64,000 bases of DNA from Trichoderma breve (Eukaryota; Ascomycota; Sordariomycetes; Hypocreales; Hypocreaceae): the NCBI RefSeq assembly GCF_028502605.1, contig NC_079232.1, forward strand, positions 1-64,000, written 5' to 3'. Both the position numbers and the translations under genes were made by a program. Of the stretch, positions 1 through 10,616 are shown one piece after another; position 1 is the stretch's first letter; each line of letters opens with the position of its first letter. Under the pieces are notes generated by a model that was not told the DNA's origin, did not search any database, and saw only the letters and a program-made list of their open reading frames with translations.

Positions 1-79
1 TCCCTAACCCTAACCCTAACCCTAACCCTAACCCTAACCCTAACCCTAACCCTAACCCTAACCCTAACCCTAACCCTAA
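1..79. repeat. Telomere, (CCCTAA)13
   Basis: Thirteen perfect CCCTAA units start at base 2, directly after a single T. The C-rich strand reads 5' to 3' into the chromosome, which is the expected orientation for a left chromosome end with TTAGGG-type telomeres. The array stops abruptly at AAG and passes straight into AT-rich DNA. Confidence 0.97.
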
Positions 80-276
80 GCTACTATTTTAATATTTATA
101 ATAGCTTTTTTAAAGTTATTTTATATTTTAATATTACTATTACTATAATTACTTTAAGCTTTACTTTTATAATTTATATTATTATTTAGAACTTTAAAGC
201 TTATAAATTATTAAGTTTTTAATATTTTATTACCTATAGGTCTAAGGTAACTATTTAAATAAAAGTTATTATTATA

Positions 277-357
277 TAATAAACTAGGTCCTATAGGTAC
301 TATAGGTTAGCTATTCTTAAAGAATAAACCTTAGAATAGTTTTATAGTTTATATTAG
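277..357 (+). repeat. Outer left arm of long inverted repeat
   Basis: The reverse complement of this segment matches about 3313-3395 over its length. Shared blocks include GGTCCTATAGGTACTATAGG and ATAAACCTTAGAATAGTT. The differences are nearly all transitions, consistent with RIP. It behaves like the outer part of a terminal inverted repeat. Confidence 0.7.
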
Positions 358-752
358 CGGAGCAGTTAAGTATTACATTCCGAATGCTTTATGGTCGCCT
401 GATCAATATATACCTAAATCAACTACGGACTAATCTACTAATAAAAAACAAGTTAACCTAGGTCGCTTATTAACCTTCAGCAACCTACAATATAAGTCAA
501 CATAAGTTACTTATCGGCCTTTGTTAACTTAATAATATCAACTAGATATATAAGATTCAGTTACTACACTTATTAAATAGCTTAAATAGCTAGTCGTTAA
601 TATAGTAATAAGATTAACTTTTGTATTTAATCTACTAGCTACGTAATAAAATTACCTAATTGTATTCTACCGCCTTTGTTAATATAAACTGCAACTAGTT
701 TATTACCTTAAGAACTACCCTATACTATTTAGTATAAACCGGTCCATTATAT

Positions 753-898
753 TAAGTTAGTAAATAAGTAAATCTATTACTAGCTTATAAAATAAAGTAT
801 TTAAATATTTAATTTATATACTATTATATTAATAATAACTAGCTATTTAAGTATTTTAATAAGTAATATAAAGTAAATTTATATATTTAGTTAGCTAG
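753..898 (+). repeat. Inner left arm of long inverted repeat
   Basis: The reverse complement matches about 3161-3306 almost base for base, for example through ACTTTATATTACTTATTAAA. On the right side this arm is contiguous with the outer arm. On the left the two are separated by about 395 bp, so the left arm looks interrupted by a later insertion. Confidence 0.7.
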
Positions 899-3160
899 GC
901 TAGATTTATAAATATTTTTTAAATTTATTATTAAATCTAGAGAAGTTTCTTAGATTCTATAAAAATCTATTAAACTTAACTAAATCCTTTTTTAATTAAT
1001 TAGGCAGTCTAATGTTTATTTATAGTAGCCTACCTAGGAGGCCCTTTATTACAATTATAAAGGTTAGGTTATAATAAATAACTATTTATTTAAGTTATTT
1101 AAAAAGCATAGAGAATTAAGTTTTATATATTTAATTATTTTTAATAATTTACTTTTAGAATTATAAGCTAAGGAATAAAATTACTACTTAGGGTATAATT
1201 TATTTAAGGTAGTTTATAATAAACTTATTAATCCTTTACTTATTAATTCTTTAGAACTAATATTCTTTTAGGGTATATATAAAATATATTATTATCTTAG
1301 ATCAAGCTATAATAGTTAAATAAAAAAATATAATTTAATTTATAATACTTAAGAATCTATTAAAAGTTTTAATATAATAAAACTAATTTAAAACTTTTAA
1401 AAAAACTTAGGATTATACTTAAAACTCCTAATACTAGCTACTTAATAAATAAAAAAATAACTAAAGAAAAAAATATTAGAATTTTTACTTTTACTATAAA
1501 AAAACCTAAATCCTTATACCTTAAACTAAAAACTTAAGAAAAAAAAGGATTAATAATAACTTTAAATAAATTTAAGAAGGTATTACTAAATATAGTATTT
1601 TAATTAATAATATCTACTACCCCTGCTACTTAAATATTAATTACTACCTTAAACTTTACTTTTTTTATATTATTTAACTTATTTAAACTTTTTAAACCTT
1701 AATTAACTATTTTAATACCCTAATATATTAAAGATTTATACTAAAATTAAATATATAATAAATAAGCTAAAGCTTTAGTAACTTTTTATTAATATTTAAC
1801 TAACTACTCCTTAGCCTTTTTTTCTTATATATATAATTATTTATATTTAAATATTATTTAACTTACTACTATAGTTATTATAAATATTTTTAAAAATAAA
1901 TTAATAAAATAACTTATATATATTAATAAAAACTTTACTTTTATTATAAAAATAACCTTAATAAATATACTTTTTATAGTAAAATACTTTATTTATTATT
2001 TTATAATAGTTATCTATATTATACTTTTTATAAAAGAAATATACTATTATTAAAAAACTTAATTCTTTAATATTATTTATTAAAAAAAGATATTTTTAAA
2101 ATTTATATAATAAATTTTTTAAAACTTAATAAAATATACTATTATACTATTAAGTAAAAAAAAACAAAAGTTATAAATTAATAATAAAAAAATAATAATA
2201 TTTATTTATACTAACTTTAAGAATAAAACTAATAAAAAAAAAGTATTATATTATAACCTAATCTAATATAAGTATATACTTTAGCTAAAGTATAAACTAA
2301 GGAACTAATTAAAAAAAGATTACTTATATAGTATACCTTTAATAAATTACTACTATAATCTATTATAATTTAATTAAACTATAATTTAATAATAATTTAA
2401 AAAAATAACTAAATATATAAGATTTTATTTTTTACGCTTTTTAAATAACTTAAATAAACAGTTATTAATAAAATATTAAAATTAAATATAAACTAAATTT
2501 TTATTATATTTTACTTACTTTATAATTATACTTACTTAAAGTTACTTTTTATCCTTTTTATTAATATAAACTAATTAACTTTAGTTTATTACCTTAGGAA
2601 CTTACCTTATATTATTAAAGTATTAAGTTAGGATATTATATATACTTTAACTACTTAAAAAATAAATTATAAATATTATAATAAGATTTATTTAAATAAA
2701 TATATTTAGTATAATATAATAAGTTAAAAAAAAATAAAAAATACTTTTTATAATTATATAATATATAATAAAAATAATACTTATTTATAGTAAAAGTATT
2801 TTTAATAATAAAATAAAAAAAACTTTTATATTTTTTAATCTTAGGATAAGGTTTTTTAAATACTTTATTTATTATTTTTAAGTAAGTTAATATATATAAA
2901 AAAATAAGTAAAAAATAAATAACTATAGAATATATTATAAAGTAAAAATAAACTACTTATACTTAAATAAGTAAGGTCTTAAGGATAAAATTAATAAAAA
3001 AAAGGTATTATATTATAACTTAATTTTTATAATTATAATAATAAATCTATAGGGTAGTTTAATTTAAATAAATATTAAACTAACTAATTAATTAAGAATA
3101 AATTATTAAAATTTTAAAATAATCTATAACTAAATTATTACCTTTTAATAATAATTTAAC

Positions 3161-3395
3161 CTAGCTAACTAAGTATATAAGTTTACTTTATATTACTTAT
3201 TAAAATACTTAAATAGCTAGTTATTATTAATATAATAGTATTTAAATTAAATATTTAAATACTTTATTTTATAGTTAGTAATAGATTTACTTATTTATTA
3301 ACCTAACTGTTTTACTAATATAAACTATAGAACTATTCTAAGGTTTATCCCTTAGGAATAGTTAACCTATAGTACCTATAGGACCCGGTTTATTA
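3161..3395 (-). repeat. Right arm of long inverted repeat
   Basis: This contiguous arm of about 235 bp pairs with two left segments (277-357 and 753-898). Together they bound a palindromic structure of about 3.1 kb, consistent with a RIP-inactivated DNA transposon or a long inverted duplication. Confidence 0.68.
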
Positions 3396-3473
3396 CAAAT
3401 AGCTAATATATAAATATAAATTAATAATATAAGGCTTAGGTTTAATTAAGCTAATAGAAATTATATATTAATT

Positions 3474-3561
3474 AAACTAACTTAACCCCTTAGTTTTTAA
3501 CTAACTTAACCCCTTAGTTTTTAACTAACTTAACCCCTTAGTTTTTAACTAACTTAACCCC
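3474..3561. repeat. 24-bp tandem repeat, about 3.7 copies
   Basis: The unit TTAGTTTTTAACTAACTTAACCCC repeats with exact 24-bp spacing (runs of CCCC at 3486, 3510, 3534 and 3558) and nearly no divergence. Each unit contains TTAACCCC, resembling a degenerate telomere unit. It sits at the inner edge of the AT-rich block. Confidence 0.85.
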
Positions 3562-4172
3562 TTATTATTTTAGCACCAGAAGCTTTTATATATAGGGTTA
3601 TAATTAGCTTAAGTCTAGTTTGCATTTCCGCTAAGATAGGTTTTTATTTATTAAGTATTTACTTATTATATTATAAATACTTATATAATTAAACAGGATA
3701 ATCTATCCTTTATTTAAGGTACCTATCCTATAGGCCCGTTGTTGCGACTATAAATATCTTAGTCCATAATAACATATAATGTAAACTAGGCCGTAGTAGG
3801 GATAGAGAAGTAGGAAATCCTAATCAAGACCTTTGCCGTAATTCAGAACTCAAAGGGCAGTGCTCTAGGCTATGTAAACTGTATTCGCTTACTTAAGAAG
3901 CTTGAGAAGAGACTGAACACTGGATGCAAGTAAACAGCTTACCTACCCTGAAACAAGAGATAGTTATTTATTTACAAATGGGTATCTCCTTACCCCAGCA
4001 GAAAAGTTATATTCAGCCTACAAAAATACTTTATCTTCGTTGATATAATAGTCACTTTGAGTGTAATTTTCTAGCACCAATAGTTGTTTCACTCTTTTAT
4101 CTAAGACCTGATATTCAAATAATTGTCTCTTCAACTAAGCGTATACATCATCAAGGTTGGCTATAATTATCT
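3562..4172. other. Transition from AT-rich DNA to gene space; no gene seen
   Basis: Base composition becomes more balanced after about 3730. I see no coding exon, RNA gene or repeat here. The last part is presumably the 3' untranslated and terminator region of the minus-strand gene that follows. Confidence 0.6.
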
Positions 4173-5369
4173 TCAGAGATTCTCATAACAATTAACTTCA
4201 AAAAAATCATTTCGTCGAGCATTCGGACGCTGTACAGAAGGCACCATGCCCACATTCCCATCCACATTGCAATCGTCGGTACAAAGCATGAACAGGATTT
4301 TGGGAGTAACTCGCGGTAGCTCTTTCTTGGCCTGTATAACCCAAGGATTGTCATCGTCGAATCGATTCACGTAGTTTTCACCGTCCCCCATGTAGACCAA
4401 CCGCTGGCCGTCTGGAAACTCCTCAATAATTGGATTCCAGGCTGAAAATGGATCCCCATCAAAGGGTATGCAGTTTTCCCAGTTCATCTTTGCGCGCAGC
4501 CATGCAGTTACCATCATGAGCCAGTCCACCTTTTCCGTCCAGTCTTGTACGCGAGATCGAAAGATAGGCGACAGGATGAGAGAAAATAGTTTGATGACTT
4601 CAGTTCTTTTGTGGTTGTAGATGTCTCTCTTAAAGAGTGCGTGGAAAGATCTGATGTTTCGCTCATCGTCAAAATCCACTAGTTGAACCGGTGCATCAAG
4701 CAGCAGGCCAAAGAGGCCCGACGCGACGGCGTGCCTTCTTTTTGCATGTATAGTGATGAAGGCCATGGTAGCAGATAGGGAGATGTGTGTAAAGGGCCTC
4801 GGACCATAGTTAGCGTACTCGTTGTAAACCACGTTTAAATCTTCATCTACAAAGTCGTCTCTGATTTCAATGTGCGGAAGCCGGCGCATCCTGCAGACGT
4901 CTTGCAATCCTAAGTCAAAATCGAAGTAGTACTCGGAAGGTATTGATAACGGGATTGTGTCGAGCCAAATTAATCCGTCCTTGATAAACTCGTCGACCTG
5001 CGCTTTCTCCAACCCGCCCTCCCAAATTGCCTCAGCTGCCTCAGACGTCAAGTTAAGATGATAAGTGTCCAAACGAGGCTGAATCCATATAGGCCCTAGG
5101 TTCCAGTTATAGTCCTGCGAGACCATCTTGCCCCAGCGCATAGCGACCTGTCTTGATTCGCGACAGACTGAGGCAATGCGTGGCGGGGCAGCATTCTTGA
5201 GAGATGGCCGCACAGACCAACATTTGTGCTCCTTACGGAGGCGCTGAACTTCGTCATAAGGATCGTCTCTCTGGACAACTCGATGAGGCAGACAATAAAA
5301 CCAGATAGCCAGGCGAAGCTCCACTGGCAAGAGTGTGAACTGGGGGAATGCGGTCGACTGTGTTTCCAT
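4173..5369 (-). CDS. 2EXR-domain protein, function unknown
   Basis: Single-exon gene of 398 residues. The N terminus carries the fungal 2EXR signature: a hydrophobic LLPVELRLAIWFYCLP box at about residues 12-28, then after about 40 residues the PRIASVCRESRQVAMRW box at about 63-79. The remainder is acidic and aromatic-rich, with no membrane segment or signal peptide. 2EXR proteins are a large expanded fungal family of unknown biochemical role, often clustered near chromosome ends. The frame is intact and ends in a normal stop. It is the first gene inward from the telomere. Family assignment is confident, function is not. Confidence 0.85.
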   Translation of the reverse strand: METQSTAFPQFTLLPVELRLAIWFYCLPHRVVQRDDPYDEVQRLRKEHKCWSVRPSLKNAAPPRIASVCRESRQVAMRWGKMVSQDYNWNLGPIWIQPRLDTYHLNLTSEAAEAIWEGGLEKAQVDEFIKDGLIWLDTIPLSIPSEYYFDFDLGLQDVCRMRRLPHIEIRDDFVDEDLNVVYNEYANYGPRPFTHISLSATMAFITIHAKRRHAVASGLFGLLLDAPVQLVDFDDERNIRSFHALFKRDIYNHKRTEVIKLFSLILSPIFRSRVQDWTEKVDWLMMVTAWLRAKMNWENCIPFDGDPFSAWNPIIEEFPDGQRLVYMGDGENYVNRFDDDNPWVIQAKKELPRVTPKILFMLCTDDCNVDGNVGMVPSVQRPNARRNDFFEVNCYENL

Positions 5370-8300
5370 AGTGAAACAAAAGAAATTGCTGTTGTGCTTG
5401 ATTAGAGTGCGTTTATAAGTGTATAGTAAAAGGGGAAGAGATTAATGGGACATATACATAGAAAAGCAATCTCTTTAAGCGCCTTAGTAAACTTAGCTAA
5501 GCATTTTTGGCGCCCAATAGGTACCTATGCACAGGGGGGTAATTTATGGATAGTGTATAATGTTTGCACTGGAATAGTTTATTTGCAGTCAAAATACCAT
5601 TGTAAAATACGTATAGTTATTTTCAAAGTATTAATTTCTTTACTTAAGTAGCCCTTTTTTTTCTGCTTTCTTTCAAGGGCGGCAAGAAGAGGCGATGGAA
5701 AGTTTTGCCGATATTGCATGGCGGGAAATCCATGAAAGGGTCTTCAGTGAGGACGGCTTTCTAAGCCATCATGTTTTCCAAGCCACAAGCATGCTGGCTG
5801 TTCTGGATTTTACAGGTCGGTCCTTGAGCCGCCCCCTTCTTGCCAACATGTGTTTCATCGTGAACAAAAGCTGACTTAGTACGTGGTTGGAAAAACAGCT
5901 GGTAGGAACAACCGTGGATGGATGGAAGTAGGCCTTGCGATTCGGTTTGCTCAGGTTCTGAACCTCTCAGCAGAATCGGACCCTACACTGCCAGTCTAGT
6001 CACAGGATGGATATCGAGGAACCTTATGATCTGTCGATCTGTTGGATCGCTTCGTGTCGTGTAGCCCTCAGCGCATTCCGACCATACAGAACGCTGACTG
6101 CACTATCAAACTTGGCCTTGACCTTGATCATTACGATGGGACTTCTGGGCCTGCATTAATTACAACGGGGGATCCGGTTGCTACGCCAGGATCTGCTGCT
6201 GAGGTAGGCCAGACGGGCTATCTATGCATTATGGTATCAAAATTGGGTCGGATTCAAAAGTATTGCCTTCGTTCATCGGACCAGCAGTGCACGTATCCGC
6301 CCTGAGACTCTCGCAGCGGGTTTGCATCTATTCGCAGAGCCTTGATGACGTTCGAAGCATATTTGCCACTAGGCTAGGGCGATTTCGATCCAGACAGAAT
6401 ACAACTGAGCCCAACTCAAGAGGTTTCGAGTTTTATTTGCTTTTCGTATGTGCTTTACTTTACTAACCGGTGTCTGCTGCTTCACCCTTTTGTCTTTCAG
6501 CAAAGTATCCATCGTCCTTAAAAGCGTCTGCACCCGCCACTTGGACATAAGCAAGTGGGAGTCCAGAGAAGTTATCTGCGGAGAGCGGGGATATGCGGAG
6601 ATCTGTTGGCACAGAGCTGTACTATTTGAGATATTACATGATAGCCTCAGCTGATAGGATCGGGACTTTGGCATTCTCCAGGTAACTACTAAATTTGAGA
6701 TCTGCCGGCTGTGTTGCAGGATGCATTATTATCGGGACAAGGAGGATTTGCGCTTGAAAATCATGCTTGACTGGGTTGTCGCGGTGTGTGAGTGCAGTAG
6801 CCTAAATAATTGATGAATAGATTTCTTCCATGATCATATTACGGCTGAGCGCTTATAATATTGGCTCCTTCGCTGAGATCACCAATAATTACATGATCTT
6901 GACTGCCACCAAGAGCCTCCAAATTGTCAAAGACCTCAAGAAGGAGTCAGTCACATTTCTGATTTTGCTGGATTTCGCCATTCTTACCCAAAGATTAGCG
7001 GCACAGACATCCTCCACACTAGTTGGAAATTTGTTGTCAGGCACCCTGAATTCTGCGATTAACCTCTCCTTATTACTGAGGTAATCTGTTCCTTACACTC
7101 CCATTAGTCAACACTACTAATAGTGACGTTGTTCCCTTTGCACATGGCTCGCCAGACAACATTTTCGGTGTCAAGATCGCCTAATACCCACCCACCTCCA
7201 TACACACTACAAAATTTAGAATGAGCACAACTGAAAGATGTAGAATTAAGGGGCAAGTCCCACTATAATGATTGTGTCTTTTTGTAGAGCGAACATCTAG
7301 TCTATAGATGCGAACCTGCTTTTGATACCCCGTCGTAGCCGGGCACAGGAATTTGCTGGATAGAAAAGCCATCGGTCACGGATTTGTCTGGCTTTCCTTC
7401 AAATGCTTTGCGAAATTTAACGGGATCACCTGCAACTGGAATAGGAGAAACCTCCAACAGACGTTAGATACCAGGCCGCGAATCGTTATCCAAAACACCT
7501 CACAGCATACCCCTGTCCATTCGGCACTAAGCTACCCTAGGCCTGATTGGCGGTAAGATGTTGACACCATAATTACAGTGCACTCAAGTGAATTGAAGTC
7601 ATTCAATGAGGAAAATGGATCACGATGCTTCAGCATATTATATAATCCTGGTAATATTATGCTTCTACCTGAAGATGCCTTAGTACGCCGAGAAACGGTC
7701 CACGGTGGAGACGGCATCACCACTGCAGAGGTTTACTAATATACATCTCTGTGCAATACAAAAGTCAGACTCTTTAGTTAGCAATTCCGTAAAAGGCGCT
7801 TATGTTGCATGGTCTAGACCCTTGAAGAGCAGGTGTCGTTGAACCTGTTCTATCCGTCGCGCGCCGTACGGAGCGCAAAAATAGCACTCCCAAACGTTAA
7901 CCCATGGCACAAGGTGGAGGGAATAAAGTCAAACTTCCACCGCATGTTGTGCACTAGTATAACATCTTCTCCCTGCGGGGATCAATATGAGAGCCGCCAG
8001 AATATGTACGAAACGTACCCACTTCCCCGGACCAGAAATTGGGTCTGGGCCGGGGTTAGCGGCGCTTTAGTTTTGTTTTTCATGTTTATATCGGACTACG
8101 GATACACATAGAAACACGGAAAAGACAATTCCGTAGTTCATTTCGTACTAGCGTAGTCAAATGATATAGACACTGGCTTATTACCCTGGTAGACACGTAG
8201 TATGGAGAAACACCCGGTGATGGCGGCACAGCCTAGAGAGAAGCCCATTAGTCGCCGTAGAGCGAAGCCTTATGTTGCAGATTCATCTTCCTTATAGAGC

Positions 8301-8419
8301 GAGATCATGCTTTCGTTTTCAAGAGTCTCCTGACAGCCGTCTCGCAGCATCGCATTGGGCTAATTAAGAAATAATCGCAACAGCATCTCTTCGACATTAA
8401 TTATTCGTTCCTGTCAGTC
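5370..8419. other. 3-kb gene-poor interval with possible exon fragments
   Basis: No complete gene could be built. Short plus-strand open stretches exist at about 5695-5873 (59 codons from an ATG), 6042-6305 and 6830-7165. The last can be spliced across a plausible 45-bp intron, GTAATC at 7081 to AG at about 7125, to a tail ending GSPDNIFGVKIA. None resembles a family I recognise. They may be remnants of a decayed gene. The final 300 bp should hold the promoter of the sugar transporter. Confidence 0.45.
8025..8055. promoter_or_regulatory. Inverted pair of CreA-type sites
   Basis: CCCCGG at 8025-8030 and CCGGGG at 8050-8055 are inverted copies of the SYGGRG core bound by the carbon catabolite repressor CreA/CRE1, 19 bp apart and about 370 bp upstream of the transporter start codon. 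CreA core sites are short and common, so this is a candidate only. A sugar carrier for plant polysaccharide breakdown would be a typical CreA target. Confidence 0.35.
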
Positions 8420-10329
8420 ATGGAGGTCACAGAGGAAACCAAAACCACCATAACGTATGAGCATGAGGACCACAAGGCGTCGGATGTGCCTGGCGCGGAC
8501 GCTGGATTTGCCATTGCAACGACTCTGCAAGAGGCGCACGCGGTCCCGAATCCATGGGCCTGGGGTCACGTCCAGCTGTACCTCGTGTGTGCCATTGTCT
8601 ACTTGTGCTCTACTATGAACGGTGAGTCCTGTTACCTATGAAAGTAGGAGACAAAAGTTTCCACAAAAAAGATAGAAAGACTAACAGACTGGGTGAAGGT
8701 TACGATGGCTCCCTCATGGGCTCGATCAACATTATGCCCGAATACCAGGACTACTACCATCTTGGACCGAATGGCTCAGCAGGCACGGGCCTTGTGTTTT
8801 CAATCTTCAACATTGGTCAGATGATCGGTGCCCTGTTCACCTGGTGCAACGATTGGCGCGGCCGGAAGTTCATGGTCATCTTCGGGTGCGTTGGCGTTGT
8901 GGCCTGCGCCATCTTTACGGCAACCGCTCCCACTCTAGGCAGCTTCATCGGTGCCCGATTCCTCCTCAGCTTCTTCTCAACCTTGGCTAGCTCTGCTGCA
9001 CCACTGTTGCTCGTAGAGGTAGCTCCGCCGCTGCAACGTGGTTCCGTTGCAGGAGGATACAACACCTTGTACTATATGGGCAGCATCATCGCCACCTTTA
9101 GTAAGTTACTACCATTCTCAGGGAAGTAAGCTCAGGCATAGTTTTGCTAATATTAGAAATAAAGCCATATACGGTTGCAACCTCCATCTCGGCGGCAACA
9201 TCAAGTGGCGCCTGTCCCTGTGGCTGCAGGCCGTCTGCCCTGGCCTCGTCGTCCTCGGCGCCTGGTTTATCCCGGAAAGCCCACGATGGCTTATCGCAAA
9301 GGGCCGTCACGAAGAAGCACGGGCATTCCTAGTAAAGCATCATGCCAACGGTGACCCAAACCACCCTATCGTGGCTGTAGAGATGCGTGAAATCGAGGAG
9401 TCCCTGAGCAGGGGTGGCATCCGTGCGGCCCGCGACTATTTCAACATCAAGGCGCTATTCAAGTCACGCTCGAGGCGATACCGGATGCTGCTCGTCATTT
9501 CGTGGTCCTGGTTCATGCAGTTCTCTGGAAACAACGTCGCCAGTTACTACCTCCCCACAATGATCAAGGCTGTGGGCATCACTTCTGTCCCAATGGCCCA
9601 GCTCCTTAATGGCATCTACGCCGTGACGGGATGGATTGCGGCGAGCATCGGAGCGCGCTGCCACGATGTGGTTGGAAGACGCAAGATGTTCCTATTCTCG
9701 ACAGGAGGCATGGTTATCTGCCTCGCCATCATCACAGGCGCAACTGCCAGGTACCAAATCGCGCACGATGTCCACGCTAGCTCTGCAATGATCGCCTTCA
9801 TCTTCATTTTCGGCGTCGTGTTTGCCGTAGGGTATACTCCCATGCAGCCTGTGTATTCCCCTGAGATTTTAGCAAGTATGACACCACTATTTGTCTACTT
9901 CTTCTTACGCTTAGCAAAGTCTCGATGATCACTGGCTAACAATGACACGTATCTAGATGACATGAGAGCCAACGGCGTTATGGTTTCCTCCATTACCTCC
10001 GGCTGTGCTGGATTTGTAAACACCTTTGCCGCCCCTCTTGCGATGCGAAACATCACATACTGGTTGTAAGTCACCGTCATTTTACCCCAGCATAGTAGTT
10101 CACCATACATTGTACTTGGCCATGGCGCACATCGGCTAATTTCGGCAGCTACGCGTTCTTTGTCTTCTGGGACATCTTTGAATTCATCTTTATCTACTTC
10201 TTCTTTGTTGAGACCAAGGGTCGCACGCTTGAGGAGCTGGATGCCGTGTTCGACTCCTCCAACCCCCGCAAGGCGAGCACGAAGCAAATCATTCCCCACA
10301 ATGCATCTGGCGACTCCAACTCAGTGTAA
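8420..10329 (+). CDS. MFS sugar/H+ symporter (sugar porter family)
   Basis: Five exons (8420-8621, 8699-9100, 9165-9875, 9957-10065, 10149-10329) give 534 residues, the usual size of a fungal hexose/disaccharide porter. All four introns are GT-AG, 64-83 bp, with CTAAC/CTAAT-like branch sites in most. Family landmarks in order: GYDGSLMG in helix 1, DWRGRKF in the loop between helices 2 and 3, [14 protein letters not shown] after helix 6, DVVGRRKMF in the second half, and [12 protein letters not shown] after helix 12. It sits in the plasma membrane and imports a sugar with a proton. Its place beside beta-mannosidase and two mannanases suggests mannobiose, manno-oligosaccharide or mannose, but the sequence is also close to the lactose/cellodextrin type, so the substrate is inferred. 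It converges with the regulator gene 287 bp away. Confidence 0.9.
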
Positions 10330-10616
10330 CTTATAGTTGGCAGTCAAGGGCCAGCTCGAAAATAGCGTAGAGGGGTTTCAGCTGCTTCTCAAGTTTTACA
10401 GATATGTAGCTATAGGTGTTGGGTGCAAACATAACGCTTATAATTCGTGAGTTGTAGCTAAAATGAACTTTTACTTGTCTCTTCATTCATCCGTGGAAAT
10501 GTTTCATTCACAGTTTCGGCATGAGATTTGTAAATTTTCAGCCTTTTCCTCCCCAAGTATAGTAGCCGCAAGGGAATCGTGGATCACATTAAAGCGTTAC
10601 ATAGTACATTGAAGCG

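Larger units (their letters stand above)
80..3750. repeat. AT-rich subtelomeric repeat block, RIP-like
   Basis: The block is almost entirely A and T with TA steps everywhere and no open frame of useful length. Related segments recur inside it (roughly 540-735, 2400-2640 and 3160-3330 in one direction, 750-900 in the other). Copies differ mostly by C/T and G/A transitions, the signature of repeat-induced point mutation. A less AT-rich island at about 358-540 is embedded. It is inferred to be one or more dead transposons nested next to the telomere; the element family cannot be told. Confidence 0.85.

Noticed and set aside
80..3750. Search for an intact transposase or telomere-linked helicase gene in the AT-rich block
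   Set aside because: All frames are closed by dense TAA/TAG codons. Nothing translatable remains and the element type cannot be named.
7833..8111. 92-codon plus-strand frame upstream of the sugar symporter as a membrane peptide
   Set aside because: It has one hydrophobic stretch at the end but no family resemblance. It lies in the presumed promoter.
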